Positions 1-10,330 of a stretch of 64,000 bases of DNA are shown piece by piece (position 1 is the stretch's first letter; each line of letters starts with the position of its first letter). Where the stretch lies: positions 154,729 through 218,728 of the forward strand of contig JAXRKP010000789.1 of assembly GCA_037039925.1 (NCBI GenBank), given 5' to 3'. Both the position numbers and the translations under genes were made by a program. A model generated the notes under the pieces. It was not told the origin of the DNA. It did no database searches and was given only the letters and a program-made list of their open reading frames with translations. The DNA comes from Doris montereyensis (taxonomy: Eukaryota; Mollusca; Gastropoda; Nudibranchia; Dorididae).

Positions 1-14
1 GTATAATATATTGT

Positions 15-215
<201 letters not shown>

Positions 216-342
216 TTTTTACCTGAATAGATAATAACTTTCGCTTTGGAGACTTGCATAGAATTTAACGTTAACAGCAGTGTGCCATTTGCTCAATGTC
301 ACTCAAATAAATGCTCCCTCTGTCTATGCTATGTGTTCATAG

Positions 343-498
343 TGCCAGTGCCATTTTGAATTACCCGTACGTCAAGCAACATCTCTCATCATTCATAGCC
401 GATACTGAGAGCATTCGGGCTGTCAGGAGTCGAAAAAACAGTCCTGTAGTTTTTGCAGAGCAGAAAGAAGAAGAACCCAACATTCCGCCGAACGCAGG
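343..498 (+). CDS. internal exon of an unrecognised plus-strand gene (first exon seen)
   Basis: An open frame lies between a pyrimidine-rich acceptor (CTCCCTCTG...TTCATAG, ending at 342) and a consensus donor CAGG|GTAAGAA at 499. It reads in phase 2 and encodes about 52 residues, including a mildly basic stretch (RAVRSRKNSP) and an acidic one (EQKEEEP). Its 3' phase (2) fits the exon at 2432, which begins with the one base needed. No domain is recognised. The 5' part of the gene lies before the window. Confidence 0.55.
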
Positions 499-837
499 GT
501 AAGAAAAATTTCAATTCAATTGGACTAATGTCATGTGATCTTTTTTTTATGCTGTGTAATATTCAATGATCATGGAAAATATGCTTTTATGATTGAGTTA
601 TTGAAGTGAAACATATTATGGCAAATTGATTTGTATGGTTTCATCACAATATCAAGAGAGAAAATGACGGAAAGATTTGAAATGTCATGGTATCATGCAA
701 AATTTACAACTTTGGCCTTTGCCTTTGCATCTCCTCCTCCCTCATCATTTTTCTTCAACTTGGTCATTCTCGTGCATCTTCTTCTCCTGCTACTAGCCTA
801 AATAATTTTGTGTCTTGTCTGATGTATCCTTTTGTCA

Positions 838-1125
838 CTGGCACTCGGTGGTCAAGAGGCAAGATGTCGGCCTCTCAATCAAAAGGTCGTCGGTTCAAGC
901 CCTGACAAATTTTCTTCTTTTTTGTTGTTGTTGAGTAAAACCCATCACTCTTAGTCTATGTAGGTGGATCAACACCTAGTCCCATCGGAGACGGATGATA
1001 AGAGGGAAGTCCTATGTACAGATCACAACACTCTGTGCATATTTAAGATCCCTGGCTGTTTACAGGGCAAGCGATCAAAATTTTGAGATCACCTTGGTAG
1101 TGGATGTGGTTACTTAGTTCCAATT
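838..1125 (+). repeat. SINE family D copy (tRNA-like head, 'conserved DTAGTCCC' body)
   Basis: The head (CTCGGTGGTCAAGAGGCAAG..., B-box-like GGTTCAAGCC) is followed by the body shared with copies at 18085, 21283, 56560 and 62690: 'aacacctagtccca', 'ggagacggatgata', 'cagatcacaacactctgtg', 'ttttgagatcacc'. Orientation is taken from the tRNA-like head. Confidence 0.8.
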
Positions 1126-1164
1126 TTCCCTCTTTGTCTCACCGTTGTTTTCTTTTTTTCTTCA

Positions 1165-1310
1165 TTTGTGTGGGCCGTCGGCCGTGAGCTGCTTGCAGAC
1201 CCTACTTCTTTCCTTTTACTTTTTTACCATGTCTTTCATTTCTCTATTTCCTTTTAATCCATCCTGAGATTACCATATGTGGTCAACTAGATAAATTCTG
1301 ATGAAACGTC
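1165..1310 (+). repeat. fragment of interspersed repeat family E
   Basis: Shares 'ccttttaatccaccctgagat' and 'ccgcatgtggt' with fragments at 1725-1815 and 4640-4805, and in reverse orientation with 28030, 41195 and 63345-63615. There is no coding signal. Confidence 0.6.
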
Positions 1311-1311
1311 T

Positions 1312-1712
1312 TTATTAAAGTTAAAGATAAAGACGGATTTATAGTCCGTATGACAGTCTGTACATCATTTATCCCCAGCAGGCCATTTCATTGAACTCAA
1401 CCCCCTGGGGAGCATACAGTACAAAAAACAAACAAACAAACAAAAAACAAATAAAAAGACAAAACAAAAACTACATTAGTCAAACATAATAACAAAGTGC
1501 TTCATACTAACACTCTAATAAGATCTTTCTTTACCTATAGTTCGGTACTCATTCACACCCGAGTCAAGCGAGGAAAGCAGAGTGAAGTGCCTTTTCTAAG
1601 AGTGCAAAAAACATTGTGAAAAAACCCATCTGAACCAGCCATGGGTTTTGAACCAGTGTCGTGACTCCAAACTCACAACACTACAGTTTTGCTACAACGC
1701 CTCAATGCTTCT
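1312..1712 (-). repeat. SINE family C copy
   Basis: On the minus strand it has a tRNA-like head with a B-box-like 'cactggttcaaaacc', then a body with 'ggtgtgaatgagtacc', 'gaaatggcctgctgggg' and the shared 3' end 'ataaatccatctttatc'. Other copies lie at 5690, 16875 (plus) and 23733. Confidence 0.8.
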
Positions 1713-1724
1713 TTCTTTCTACTC

Positions 1725-1815
1725 TTTCACACATCTTTTTATCCCACTATTTCATTTTAAACCACCCTGAGATCACTGCATGTGGTAAATGAGATCAATT
1801 CCAACGAAACAAAAT
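1725..1815 (+). repeat. fragment of repeat family E
   Basis: Carries the family-E motif 'ccaccctgagatcactgcatg' split over 1763-1790, preceded by a C/T-rich stretch as in the other copies. Confidence 0.5.
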
Positions 1816-1898
1816 CTTTATTCATGCTTAGGAGGTGTCCATACCATCTCCTCCTTGACTGTTTTTGTTGTTGATTTTTTCCAATTTTAGTAATTTAA

Positions 1899-2191
1899 AA
1901 AAAGTTCTTTCAAAGCCATTACGACCCATAGTGTCGAAACGTATCCCAGGTTCTATAGTGTGAAGCAGAACAGGTGATTATAATCACATCCTGGACAGGA
2001 TGCTAGTCTGACGCAGGTTTTTACTACTAAGCTAGTGCTTGTACCCATTTGCACCTGGGTTGAGTGGGGAAAATGTGTGTGAAGTGTCTTTCCGAAGGAG
2101 CACAACGCCGGGCCTAACTTTGCTAGGATTTGAACTCTGGACCTCATGATCCCAAGTCCATCAGCCCAACCACTTGGCCATTAATGCCATT
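1899..2191 (-). repeat. SINE family A copy (tRNA-derived)
   Basis: Near full length, minus strand. The tRNA-like head has A-box-like 'tggccaagtggttgggc' and B-box-like 'ggttcgaatcc'-type sequence (here degraded). The body has 'cttaacacgcattttcc' and 'gcgtcagactagc' type motifs and ends at 'ggaacttt'. Family A is the commonest repeat in the window, with at least fourteen copies or fragments. Confidence 0.85.
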
Positions 2192-2431
2192 TTTTTCTCT
2201 CAACCCCTAGCTCTTGTCTTAATTTTCACTCCACTCTTTGTTTACATCTGTCATGGCTTAAATCATCAATTAAAATCTGTTATGTGAATGAATTTAGAGA
2301 ATAGATGTTTTATGATTGTATGTGTAAAGATTTAAGACTGTTTCTTCAAAGTCCTGCCTCACATTATATTCCATTTAAGGTAGATGCAGTTTTACAACTG
2401 GATATCACTTTTTATCTCCTTTTCATTAAAG

Positions 2432-2607
2432 AGATGCTCTAAAGAGGAGAGCTGTGACTGAACGTCCAAACCCTATCATTTCAATGAGACCTCAAATTGC
2501 ATACACTGAAGCATTAGACAAGAAACACCAATCCGTACCTGTCGCAAAAGCCAAAACGTGCTGGACTGAGATGCCAAATAAATCGTTGGAGCCACCAAAG
2601 GCTAAAA
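2432..2607 (+). CDS. internal exon of the unrecognised plus-strand gene
   Basis: The acceptor TTTTCATTAAAG lies at 2431 and the donor AAAA|GTAAGAAA at 2608. In the frame entered from the 343-498 exon it encodes about 58 residues, basic and proline/lysine-rich (DALKRRAV..., WTEMPNKSLEPPKAK). It leaves in phase 1, which fits the exon at 4304. The frame stays open past the donor to 2732, and a second GTAAGA donor occurs at 2694, so a longer exon or alternative donor is possible. Confidence 0.6.
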
Positions 2608-2734
2608 GTAAGAAAGAAAATAATGTGTTTTATGTAGAGTTTAAGAAAAATTATCTTTTTCAGCTGGAAAGTAGCAAGAGTAGTAAAAGGAAAGTAAGAC
2701 TCATTAGCATTGTTGGGTGTAGGATAATTTAGTG

Positions 2735-2905
2735 TTGAGTCCAGATTTTCCTAACATACAACATTGTATGAAAGTTTGCTATTGCTTTCCATGTCAACTT
2801 TACTTTCACCAAGTCTGCATAGACCTAGCTACCCATTTGCTGTTGAGTCAACAGGAAGACCATGAAACGTTTATCCGTTCTGGAAAATCAACAGACACAG
2901 CTACA
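2735..2905 (-). repeat. degenerate SINE family B fragment
   Basis: Contains 'gtttgctattgctttccatg', 'actttcaccaagtctg' and 'agacctagctacccattt', which match the body of family B copies at 15225 and 63040. The tRNA-like head is lost. Confidence 0.65.
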
Positions 2906-2914
2906 GGTGCCTTA

Positions 2915-3365
2915 TACAGTCGTCTCCGGCTAAGTGCCTGGTGGCCGGGATACAAAAAAACTCATGCACTTAGGCGGATTTGTACTCTTCACTACACCTA
3001 TCATGTGAGCATGCAAGGTAAGGTGCTGACACCTCCCAGCGAAGAGTTGTTGTCACCGTAGCTTCTACTCAGGTGTTAAGTGATACGATCAATGTAATAA
3101 TGTGTTGAAATGTCTCACTGCTTGTTCATGTCTGTCCGAAATGTTAATCATTTTATTGGTTTTTCAACTAAACAGCGTTGTTGAGATGAATTTTTTAGCA
3201 GATATTTGTCCTGGAAAATGCCCAAATTTGTGCGCTTAGTCGGAGTCCTTTCTCAGTAACCATGCACTTAGAGGGTTTAAAAATTGATATTTTTAAATTC
3301 TGTTTAGTGCGATGACCGTACAGTTAGACGGACCATGCTTGTAGGCGACATATGCGTAGCCTGAA
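2915..3365. repeat. possible degraded pogo-like DNA transposon remnant
   Basis: 'tacagtcgtctccggctaag' at about 2915 resembles the outer end of the element at 61195 (tacagtagtctccgcgaatt). It is followed by repeated 'cacttaggcgg' / 'cttagtcgg' / 'cacttagaggg' type words. No convincing matching right end was found. Confidence 0.3.
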
Positions 3366-3827
3366 ATGACTGTTTCGGCAAGTCGCTCAAAGTACGTCTT
3401 TGTAATTATGAGACTTTTTCAATCGCTCAAAAGAAATCTGACGGCTTTGGTAATCCATAAAATTCTTTTTCTTGTTCTCATAATCTGAAGACTTCTAACA
3501 CCATCCATTTCGAAGTCTCTCACTTTGCCATTCTATAGTCCCTTTATCATACGTTTTTGAATTCCCTTTCAGAAGACAAGGGTAAATATAATCTCCAGTC
3601 CAGGAACAAGAAGCCTCAGAGGCCGTAAAGAAAAATATCTTTTATCTCACATTTTTGTATACCCCTTTTCTAATCATACTACCATTATTTATTTATCATA
3701 CACTTTTATAATCTCATTCTAAAGACACATACTTTGATTTTTTTCTCTAATGACTCATTAGGCTCTGTATAAGCATTAAGACACCACTTGTCATGATGGT
3801 TTTTATATGGCTTATTTGTGAATTTCA

Positions 3828-4118
3828 TGGTGTTTGTGACCTGTTGACTAAGTTGCGGGACTTTTGATCATGAGGTCCTGGGTTCGAATCATAGCAATGC
3901 TAGGCCCAGCGTTATGTTCCTTGGGAAAAACGCTTAACATGCGTTTTCCCCACTCAGCCCAGGTGCGAATGGGTACCAACAGGAGCTTTGGTGTAAAAAC
4001 CTGCGACAGATTAGCATCCTGTTCAGGAAGTAATCAGTATCACCTGTTTCACTTCACGCTAAGTAAACAAGGATAAGCTCCAGCAGTATGGGCCGTAATT
4101 GCCTAAAAGGAACTTTAC
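3828..4118 (+). repeat. SINE family A copy
   Basis: The head has 'catgaggtcctgggttcgaa' (B-box region). The body has 'cttaacatgcgttttcccca', 'aatgggtaccaacagg' and 'gcctaaaaggaacttt' at the end. It lies in the intron between the exons at 2432 and 4304. Confidence 0.85.
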
Positions 4119-4303
4119 AAACAACCATAAATGAAGCAAGATTTTGTTTTGTCTCTTGGCTCAGATTGGACATTACATTCAAGATGTTATCAGACTAGTC
4201 TTATGGACCATTGTTGAATTTCATATGTTGTGTATTCATATAAGCAAGGCGAGATGATGTACATACCTTGTACTCATCATCCAACTATTCTTTGATTCGT
4301 CAG

Positions 4304-4387
4304 GTGCAGCCAACGTTCAAGAAGAAAAAAATTCTTCCGACTACTCTGACGATTTTGATGACTCTTCTTCCAGTGAAATTGAAGAAG
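4304..4387 (+). CDS. internal exon of the unrecognised plus-strand gene, acidic Ser/Asp-rich
   Basis: The acceptor TTCGTCAG ends at 4303 and the donor GAAG|GTGAGTGAG starts at 4388. Two leading bases complete the phase-1 codon of the previous exon. The 27 full codons give a strongly acidic stretch containing NSSDYSDDFDDSSSSEIEE, and the exon leaves in phase 1. Such acidic Tyr/Asp/Phe runs occur in several ciliary and cytoskeletal proteins, but that is not enough to name the gene. Confidence 0.65.
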
Positions 4388-4639
4388 GTGAGTGAGTGGT
4401 TGATAAAAGATCAAGTGCTGTCTCCATCTCTCTCTCATCAGTTTTCTTCTGTCCTCTTGACTTCTCCTTCTGACTGAGAGATGACCTTTCCCGCCAGTGT
4501 TCTCCCTCCAAATTTTCATAAAATCTTTAAAAAAGGAGTTTCATTTTTTTCCCCCATCTGATAAAATGGGTGTGACTCTCTGTTATATTGAATTTCACGA
4601 ATGTGAAAACTATTTTTCTTAGATTAATAATCTAATCAT

Positions 4640-4805
4640 CTATGACTTTCGGCGGTGGTTGGCGGGCTCTGCTTGTTGGTCCTTCTTTTTTTCCTTTTAC
4701 TGTTTTACCTATCTTTCATCTTGCTGTTTGCCCCTTAATCCACCCTGAGATCACCGCATGTGGTGGACGTGATAAATTTCAGTCAAACATATTTGTGACT
4801 TTCAG
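4640..4805 (+). repeat. fragment of repeat family E
   Basis: Contains 'ccttaatccaccctgagatc' and 'accgcatgtggtgg', then 'gataaatttcagtcaaac', as in other family-E fragments. It overlaps no exon. Confidence 0.6.
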
Positions 4806-4899
4806 GTAAGGATGAAATGCCTCTGTGATTTTTTAAATTCACGTCTTAGTTCTGATAGTTATTGCTCAAAGAATTATCTTTTTCATTTGGTGGACTTTG

Positions 4900-5020
4900 T
4901 TTAAAGTTCTTTCAAGGACCGATACAAGGAACACAACGTCGAACCTAGCTTTGCTAGGATTCGAACCTGAGATTTTCATGATCCCAAGTGGCTGCCTAGC
5001 CACTCGGCCATCAATGGCAG
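4900..5020 (-). repeat. internally deleted SINE family A copy
   Basis: The 3' piece ('aaagttctttcaagg') is joined directly to the head half ('aacacaacgtcgaacctagc', 'gctaggattcgaacctgaga', 'ccactcggccatcaatgg'). The central body of about 170 bases is absent. Confidence 0.75.
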
Positions 5021-5206
5021 TCTGTGGCTTTCAGCTAAGCGTAAAATGCCTCCACAATTCTTTTTTTATTCACATTTTACTGGTTATTATTTATTAATTA
5101 AAGCATTTCATGGATTTTGCATACTTTGCACTTAAAAATCAACCAATAACCTGATGCGTTTTTCACAACATTAAAATTAATCATCCGATCATTTTTCATC
5201 CTGAAG

Positions 5207-5294
5207 ATCTTCCCAAAGAGTCTGATGAAGTCGAAGGCAAAAATGAAGATGAGCCCTGTACGCTGATGACTTTGAGGAGTACGAATCAGACGAG
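5207..5294 (+). CDS. internal exon of the unrecognised plus-strand gene, acidic; one-base frame break
   Basis: The acceptor TTTTTCATCCTGAAG ends at 5206 and the donor GACGAG|GTAGAG starts at 5295. The frame entered from the 4304 exon gives DLPKESDEVEGKNEDEP. After the CCC at 5254-5256 the frame that keeps the acidic character and fits the next exon is shifted: YADDFEEYESDE, ending in phase 0. One extra base near 5254 would join them. The splice sites are good, so I favour a sequence error over decay. Confidence 0.6.
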
Positions 5295-5687
5295 GTAGAG
5301 AATGATGTGGCATGAAACAATCTCTGGCAGCCTTGTTTAATCTTCACCATATCTAATTACTTTGTAGAAATATTTTGTTTATTTACATACATGTACTCAC
5401 ACACTTATTTGGAGCAGATGGAAACATATTTTCACTCTTTAGATTCATTGATAGATCAGAGATTAGTGGATTTTTAAAGCGACTTCAGAAATACATGTGT
5501 TGGTAAGTGATCTGTATTTTCAGTTTATGTACAGGTTGTGGTCTCTCACATTTTTATCTTGATGACGGACTGAAAACAAAAGAAGAACCAACACAGAAGC
5601 AATCAAACAATCCTTAAATGTCAATTTTCTAAAGGTCTAAACATAGTGAAGAAGAACAATCCCTGTGTTGTATTTTTTAAGGGTAAA

Positions 5688-5730
5688 GTTATAAAAGATG
5701 GATACGGACAACAAATCCATCTTTTATAAC
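5688..5730. other. perfect hairpin at the end of a SINE C copy
   Basis: 'gttataaaagatggat' and its reverse complement are separated by about 11 bases. The right arm is the terminal 'atccatctttt' part of SINE family C, so the palindrome probably formed at the insertion end. Confidence 0.6.
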
Positions 5731-6030
5731 TAAGTGCAAACTCACCGACATAAAATCACTTATCATCCAGCAGGCCATTTCATTCAGTCCTTTTTAATTC
5801 CAAGGTGAACATTGGTACAGTTGCCTGTAAGGCACTTCATACTAACACTTTGTCATTCCTTTTCTGCTTATAGCTGGGTACTCATTCACACCTGAGTATA
5901 GTGAGGAAAGGGGAGTGAAATACCTTTCCTAAGAGTACAACGTTGTGAAAAGATCTAGGCCAGGCAGGGCTTTGAACCAGTGTTGTCGTGATTACAAACT
6001 CACAGCACTGCCAATTGCACTACAACCCCT
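5715..6030 (-). repeat. SINE family C copy
   Basis: Minus-strand copy with 'agcaggccatttcattcagt', 'actcattcacacctgagtat' and 'gctttgaaccagtgttgtcg'. The head is at 6000-6030 and the 3' end at about 5715. Confidence 0.8.
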
Positions 6031-6517
6031 CAAAAGATGCGGCAAATAAAATGGTCACTGTTCTTTACCAATATGTTATACTTTGGACGATATCAAATAT
6101 GATTATTAAATCAAGCCGGTATTCAATACTAAGATTACCCGAATGATAGGCATGAAGGATACTATTCCAACTTTTAGTTACAAAATCTGTTGAAAATGTT
6201 GACTTAGGTGAATGAAAATTTACTTAAAGAAATTCTCCTTAATTAAAGGTAGAAAAATTCCTCACGTGAAAACAATGTAGGAAGTGTTTACAAACGTCAT
6301 GCAAAATATGATCAATTAATCATAGTGGCCTGGTAACAGAGCCTCTGACACACTAGGAAGGACCAACTCAGAAATATATTGTCCAAACTACAGATGAATT
6401 CGTTATGAGAAGAAAAGCAAAAAAGGCTTTATAGTTCTCAACTGGAAGAGAATCTGAAGTTAGGAGACAAAATCCATCGAACAATCTTTGTGACAACTTA
6501 TTTCGTGTGAGTGAAAG

Positions 6518-6808
6518 TAAAGTCCCTTCAAGGCCCTTAAGGCTGATAGAGCCAGAGCTTTTCCTGGTTTCTATAGCGTGAAGCGGAACAGGCGACAATA
6601 ATTACCTCCTGGCCAGAACGCTAGTCTGACGCAGGTTTTTACTCCCAAGCTAGTGCTTGTACCAATTTGCACCTGGGTAGAGTGGGGGAAATGCATGTTA
6701 AGTGTCTTTCCCAAGGAACACAACGTCGTACCTGGCTTTGCTAGGATTCAACTCGGGACCTCATGATCCCCAGTCCAGCAGCCTAACCGCTCGGCCACCA
6801 ATGCCACA
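6518..6808 (-). repeat. SINE family A copy
   Basis: Near full length. It has 'gtttctatagcgtgaagcgg', 'gctagtctgacgcaggtttt', 'agtgtctttcccaaggaaca' and the head 'ctcggccaccaatgcca'. It lies in the intron before the 7021 exon. Confidence 0.85.
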
Positions 6809-7020
6809 TTTGGGGAGAAATAGGGCAATAAACGACTGTGAATCTGTTGATGATTACAACTCCAAAATTATATCAAAAGTGTAGTTAAAGCAATTTGATT
6901 CTGTCCTGATGATATATATATATTACATCACGTTTTTATCAAGAAACGAAGTTCAAACAATTTTCTAAAGCTGTTTGATTTTTACTTTTTGTTGGGTTTT
7001 TTTCTCTTTTCCTTTTCTAG

Positions 7021-7153
7021 GATTTGAACGCTGTCGTCATGTTGGCTAAAGAGGCCCAGGACCTGGAACCTGTGGACATTTATTTCTTTGAAGACGATGT
7101 GAAACATCTCTACTTCAAACGGTGAAATTAGCCAAGGCAGATCTGAACTTAAG
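7021..7153 (+). CDS. exon of the unrecognised plus-strand gene; one-base frame break
   Basis: A strong acceptor TTTTCCTTTTCTAG ends at 7020 and the donor CTTAAG|GTATGAG starts at 7154. The phase-0 frame from the 5207 exon reads DLNAVVMLAKEAQDLEP and VDIYFFE, then stops at 7123. The frame that reaches the donor reads LLQTVKLAKADLNL and fits the terminal exon at 7995. One missing base between about 7080 and 7113 would connect them. Alternatively, the protein ends at 7123. Confidence 0.5.
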
Positions 7154-7394
7154 GTATGAGTAACTTATTTCAGCGTCTTATTCTTTCAAAGTTTTCAAAG
7201 TGATGAGATGACAAACTGCTTAACACAGAGATATGATTATTTTATCTAACACGTATGAAATAAGATTTCTCACTAGAATGTCCCTGAAAAGAAAAGCAAA
7301 TTGTACGGGTTGAAACTGAATTAAATTAGAAAAATGTTAGCAAATTGTTAGCATAATGGCAGCATAATATTAGTGTAATATAGTTACTTTTAGT

Positions 7395-7706
7395 TGGGAT
7401 TCCCTAGAAGATGAAAGCCTATAACGTAATCATTTTAGTGTGTTAAACCTCTTTTTAGCTTTTATGACATAATCATTTTGGTGTGTAAAACCCCTGTTTA
7501 GTTTTTATGACGTAATCATTTTAGTGTGTGTAAAACCTCTTTTTTAGTTTTTATGATGTAATCATTTTTGTGTGTGTAAAATCCCTATTTAGTTTTTATA
7601 ACGTAATCATTTTTATGTGTGTAAAACCTCTTTTTTTGTTTTTATGACATAATCATTTTAGTGTGTTAAAACCCCTATTTAGTTTTTATGACATAATCAT
7701 TTTAGA
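7395..7706. repeat. minisatellite, about 45-bp unit, about 7 copies
   Basis: Units carry 'ttttatgacataatcatttt' followed by 'gtgtgtaaaacc(t/c)ctttttag'. Copies differ by point changes (gacata, gacgta, gatgta, aacgta). The array lies in the last intron of the plus-strand gene. Confidence 0.85.
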
Positions 7707-7796
7707 TGTCAGGAGGCAACGTCCTGCCAGGATACACCATGAATGAATGATGATGATGATGATGATGGTTGAGTCAATCCACATAGTGTCTACTTC

Positions 7797-7893
7797 TTCA
7801 AGTTGAATTATGAATATTTTCTGTAATATTATGGGCTGTCGTTCAAGTTATAATTAGTAATCAGAGTCTTGATTTTCGATTTTGAAAAGGTTG
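7797..7893 (-). mobile_element. end fragment of MITE family F
   Basis: The last 90 bases or so match the right part of the element at 14339-14704 ('gttgaattatgaatattttc', 'tgtcgttcaagttataatta', 'gaaaaggttggcagccatg'). Only one terminal repeat is present. Confidence 0.65.
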
Positions 7894-7994
7894 GCAGCCA
7901 TGAATCTCACAATGACACTTTTTAGATTCTTTTCTCCTGGTAATTATGATGATGATGAAAATTAACCTATAACCTTGTATTGATGTTTTCACAG

Positions 7995-8022
7995 CATGAA
8001 ATACGAGGAGACTCATCTGTAA
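7995..8022 (+). CDS. probable terminal coding exon of the plus-strand gene
   Basis: The acceptor GATGTTTTCACAG ends at 7994. One base completes the codon split after the 7021-7153 exon, then the frame reads MKYEETHL and stops at TAA 8020-8022. Support is the phase fit and the poly(A) signal downstream. The exon is very short, so confidence is moderate. Confidence 0.45.
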
Positions 8023-8210
8023 CGCAAGTCATGCTTGAGAGAGTACAGTTCTCCGCTGTGGTCACTGTAATATTTTGCTGCCTTCGCATATCGGGCTGGT
8101 GTTTTCTATCTGCTTGCCCGATGTTGCCAGATTCCACAATCAAATTGTCAGCATATAAGTATATATATATATATATAAGTTGAAGAATAAAAGTAGATTG
8201 GTTTGCTTTA
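8023..8210 (+). promoter_or_regulatory. probable 3' UTR and poly(A) signal of the plus-strand gene
   Basis: AATAAA lies at 8186-8191, about 165 bases after the proposed stop, preceded by a short (AT)n run at 8160-8177 and followed by a GT/T-rich stretch. This fits cleavage near 8205-8215. Confidence 0.45.
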
Positions 8211-9661
8211 TTGATTTAACCAGTGCCCCATGCATCATTCTCTCGTTGTTTCCATTGTCAGTAGAAATTACTATCGTTGCCATTTGATAAGGTGAAAGTA
8301 GTAAGATGATACTCTCCATGTTTTTGGGAACTCAATCGCTTTTGATTATTATATTTTATGTAGAATTGAATTTTTTTCACATTTCTACATTTCAACAATA
8401 ACATGAGACCTACTAACCTCCTATAAAATTGACTAGATTGGTATAGTTCTAGTCAGTTGTTAAGACAATTTTGTCAACAAGCCTGGGTTTTCCCATTAGC
8501 TTTAGAAAGAAAATAATCCTACTAATGACTAACTCGGACTAGCAGTTAATAGCTTGTTCATTATATTTATAGTGCAATATTTAAAACTAAACATATAGAT
8601 GAAATGAATACAGTGCTCGGTCATTTTTGTACTTATACATTAAACTTTGTATGTTATGTATGGCACATCATCATTTCTTAAAAAAAATCAGCAGATATCG
8701 AATGAGCTTTTGAAAGTTGAAAACTGCAAGCAGTGCAGATTAAGAGAATATAACTTTGTAGCGATGAATCATGTTTTTGTCTGTATCCAAATTTTCATAC
8801 TTCAAATTTTCATAAACTTATTCCAAGATATCAGTTTTGTTTTATATTCAATAGTTAATTAGGGGGTGGTGGGGGACCAAAATGTTGACTTTCTGTTTTG
8901 TGGATATTCGGGTAGAGTGATCATTTTTTTACAAGTTAATGGCAAAAAAATATCCATATGACGTATATTTGTTTTTCCACAAAATATTTTGTAGGCGAGG
9001 TAGGTAAAAACAGTTAAATTTTAGACGTAAATTACCCTAACACTGACTGAAAAGATTGGCACTGAAAATCCTCTAGCGGTGGCTAATCGCCAATGTGCCA
9101 GCACAGTTCTTTTGCTTGGCCTTCACGAACACGGCACGTCAATCATACGAGCTCCTTGTGAAATAACAGATGAAGGCCAGCGTCACGCGTACGTTAACAC
9201 ACGCACAAGTATAGGAATAGAGGGAAAAACAAAAAGCTGGTCATTTGACAGCTGTTTTTACAGCAATGTACATCTAAACCTAGTTTTACAATCCAATTTA
9301 CATTAATAACAATGCCAGAGACTGTCGAAAGAGTAAGGAGGCTGCTACAGGAAGGGTTACCCGTCTAAAACGTTTGCTTCATGTTCTATTTTCATTTCTT
9401 TACTTAAATTTTTCTCGAAATGTATTTTTTTCACACTAAAATTCTATCTCCTCCGTCATTTACAGACTGATTTGTATGATATTTTGCAGACAGTTTCCTC
9501 TCGCCAATGTTAATAGAATGACGTCGGGTTTTTTATATATCTTGTGAACTTTTTGAGAACAAATTTTTTTTTTTTTAATGCCATTTTTGCGTATAAATGA
9601 TATGCTATTTTCAAAAATTCATTTTAAAAAACCCATCCAAAATATCTATAAAAAAACGACG
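8211..9661. other. intergenic, no gene seen
   Basis: AT-rich sequence with only short chance open frames. The frame at 9079-9306 has no splice context, no recognisable domain and no close copy in the window. Confidence 0.6.
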
Positions 9662-9674
9662 CCATTCTTTAGAT

Positions 9675-10069
9675 CTTTCTTTCTTTATCAGTTCCTTCGA
9701 TCTTTCAGTGTATGGGTTCAGATGCCCGAGATGATCTTTCTCCAGGATGCCCTGTTCTGGCATTTCCTGTTTCCTTCCAAAAAAGTTAAATTTCTATGCT
9801 TCAATGCCTCTTTTATATCTTCTTTCCACTTTCTCTGAGGTCTGCCTTTTGGTCTTTTACCTTGGGCTTTAGCACTGTATACTGATTTAGCTATTCTATT
9901 GTCATTCATTCTGTTTACATGCCCAAACCATCTCAATTGATTTCTTTCTATCTTAGTTTTTATGCCGTCTGCTTTGGTTGTGTTTCTGATTTTGTCTCTT
10001 TTAGTTTTCCTACTACTCTTCTTAGATATTTCATATCAGCTGTACTCTACTGTATTTCATTTCAGCTGC
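9675..10069 (-). mobile_element. 5'-truncated LINE (non-LTR retrotransposon) 3' end, with 13-bp target-site duplication
   Basis: The minus-strand frame (9718-9936) encodes the C-terminal tail of a LINE reverse transcriptase: RWFGHVNRMNDNRIAKS, then KGRPQRKWKEDIKEALKHR. The 3' end is an (AAAG)n tail, seen on the plus strand as ctttctttcttt. The insertion is flanked by ccattctttagat at 9662-9674 and 10070-10082. The same family recurs at 28801-30086. Confidence 0.85.
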
Positions 10070-10082
10070 CCATTCTTTAGAT

Positions 10083-10262
10083 ATTGAATGGAAAAAACGA
10101 TCTGCACAGGTTTTGAGTGATTTTATTCATAAAGAGAGGTGATAGATTTTGAAAATTGGGTCAAAATCCAAGTTTCCTTGGCAACCAAGTACACTACAAA
10201 CTTTTCAATGATATAGGCTGACTATATTTTGACAGTTACTCATATATATACTAAAATCAAAT
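10083..10262. repeat. interspersed repeat family H, copy 1
   Basis: Matches 49862-50055 over most of its length: 'attgaatggaaaaaacgatc', 'gatagattttgaa', 'caatgatatagg', 'tgactatattttgacagtta', 'catatatatactaaaa'. It directly abuts the target duplication of the LINE at 9675, which therefore inserted into or beside it. Confidence 0.75.
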
Positions 10263-10298
10263 ACTCTTACTGAAAAGCAAAAAAAATCACTTCAGGAG

Positions 10299-10302
<4 letters not shown>

Positions 10303-10329
<27 letters not shown>

Positions 10330-10330
10330 C
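10303..10330. repeat. poly(C) run
   Basis: About 28 consecutive C bases after GGGCG. The exact length is probably unreliable in an assembly. Confidence 0.8.
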
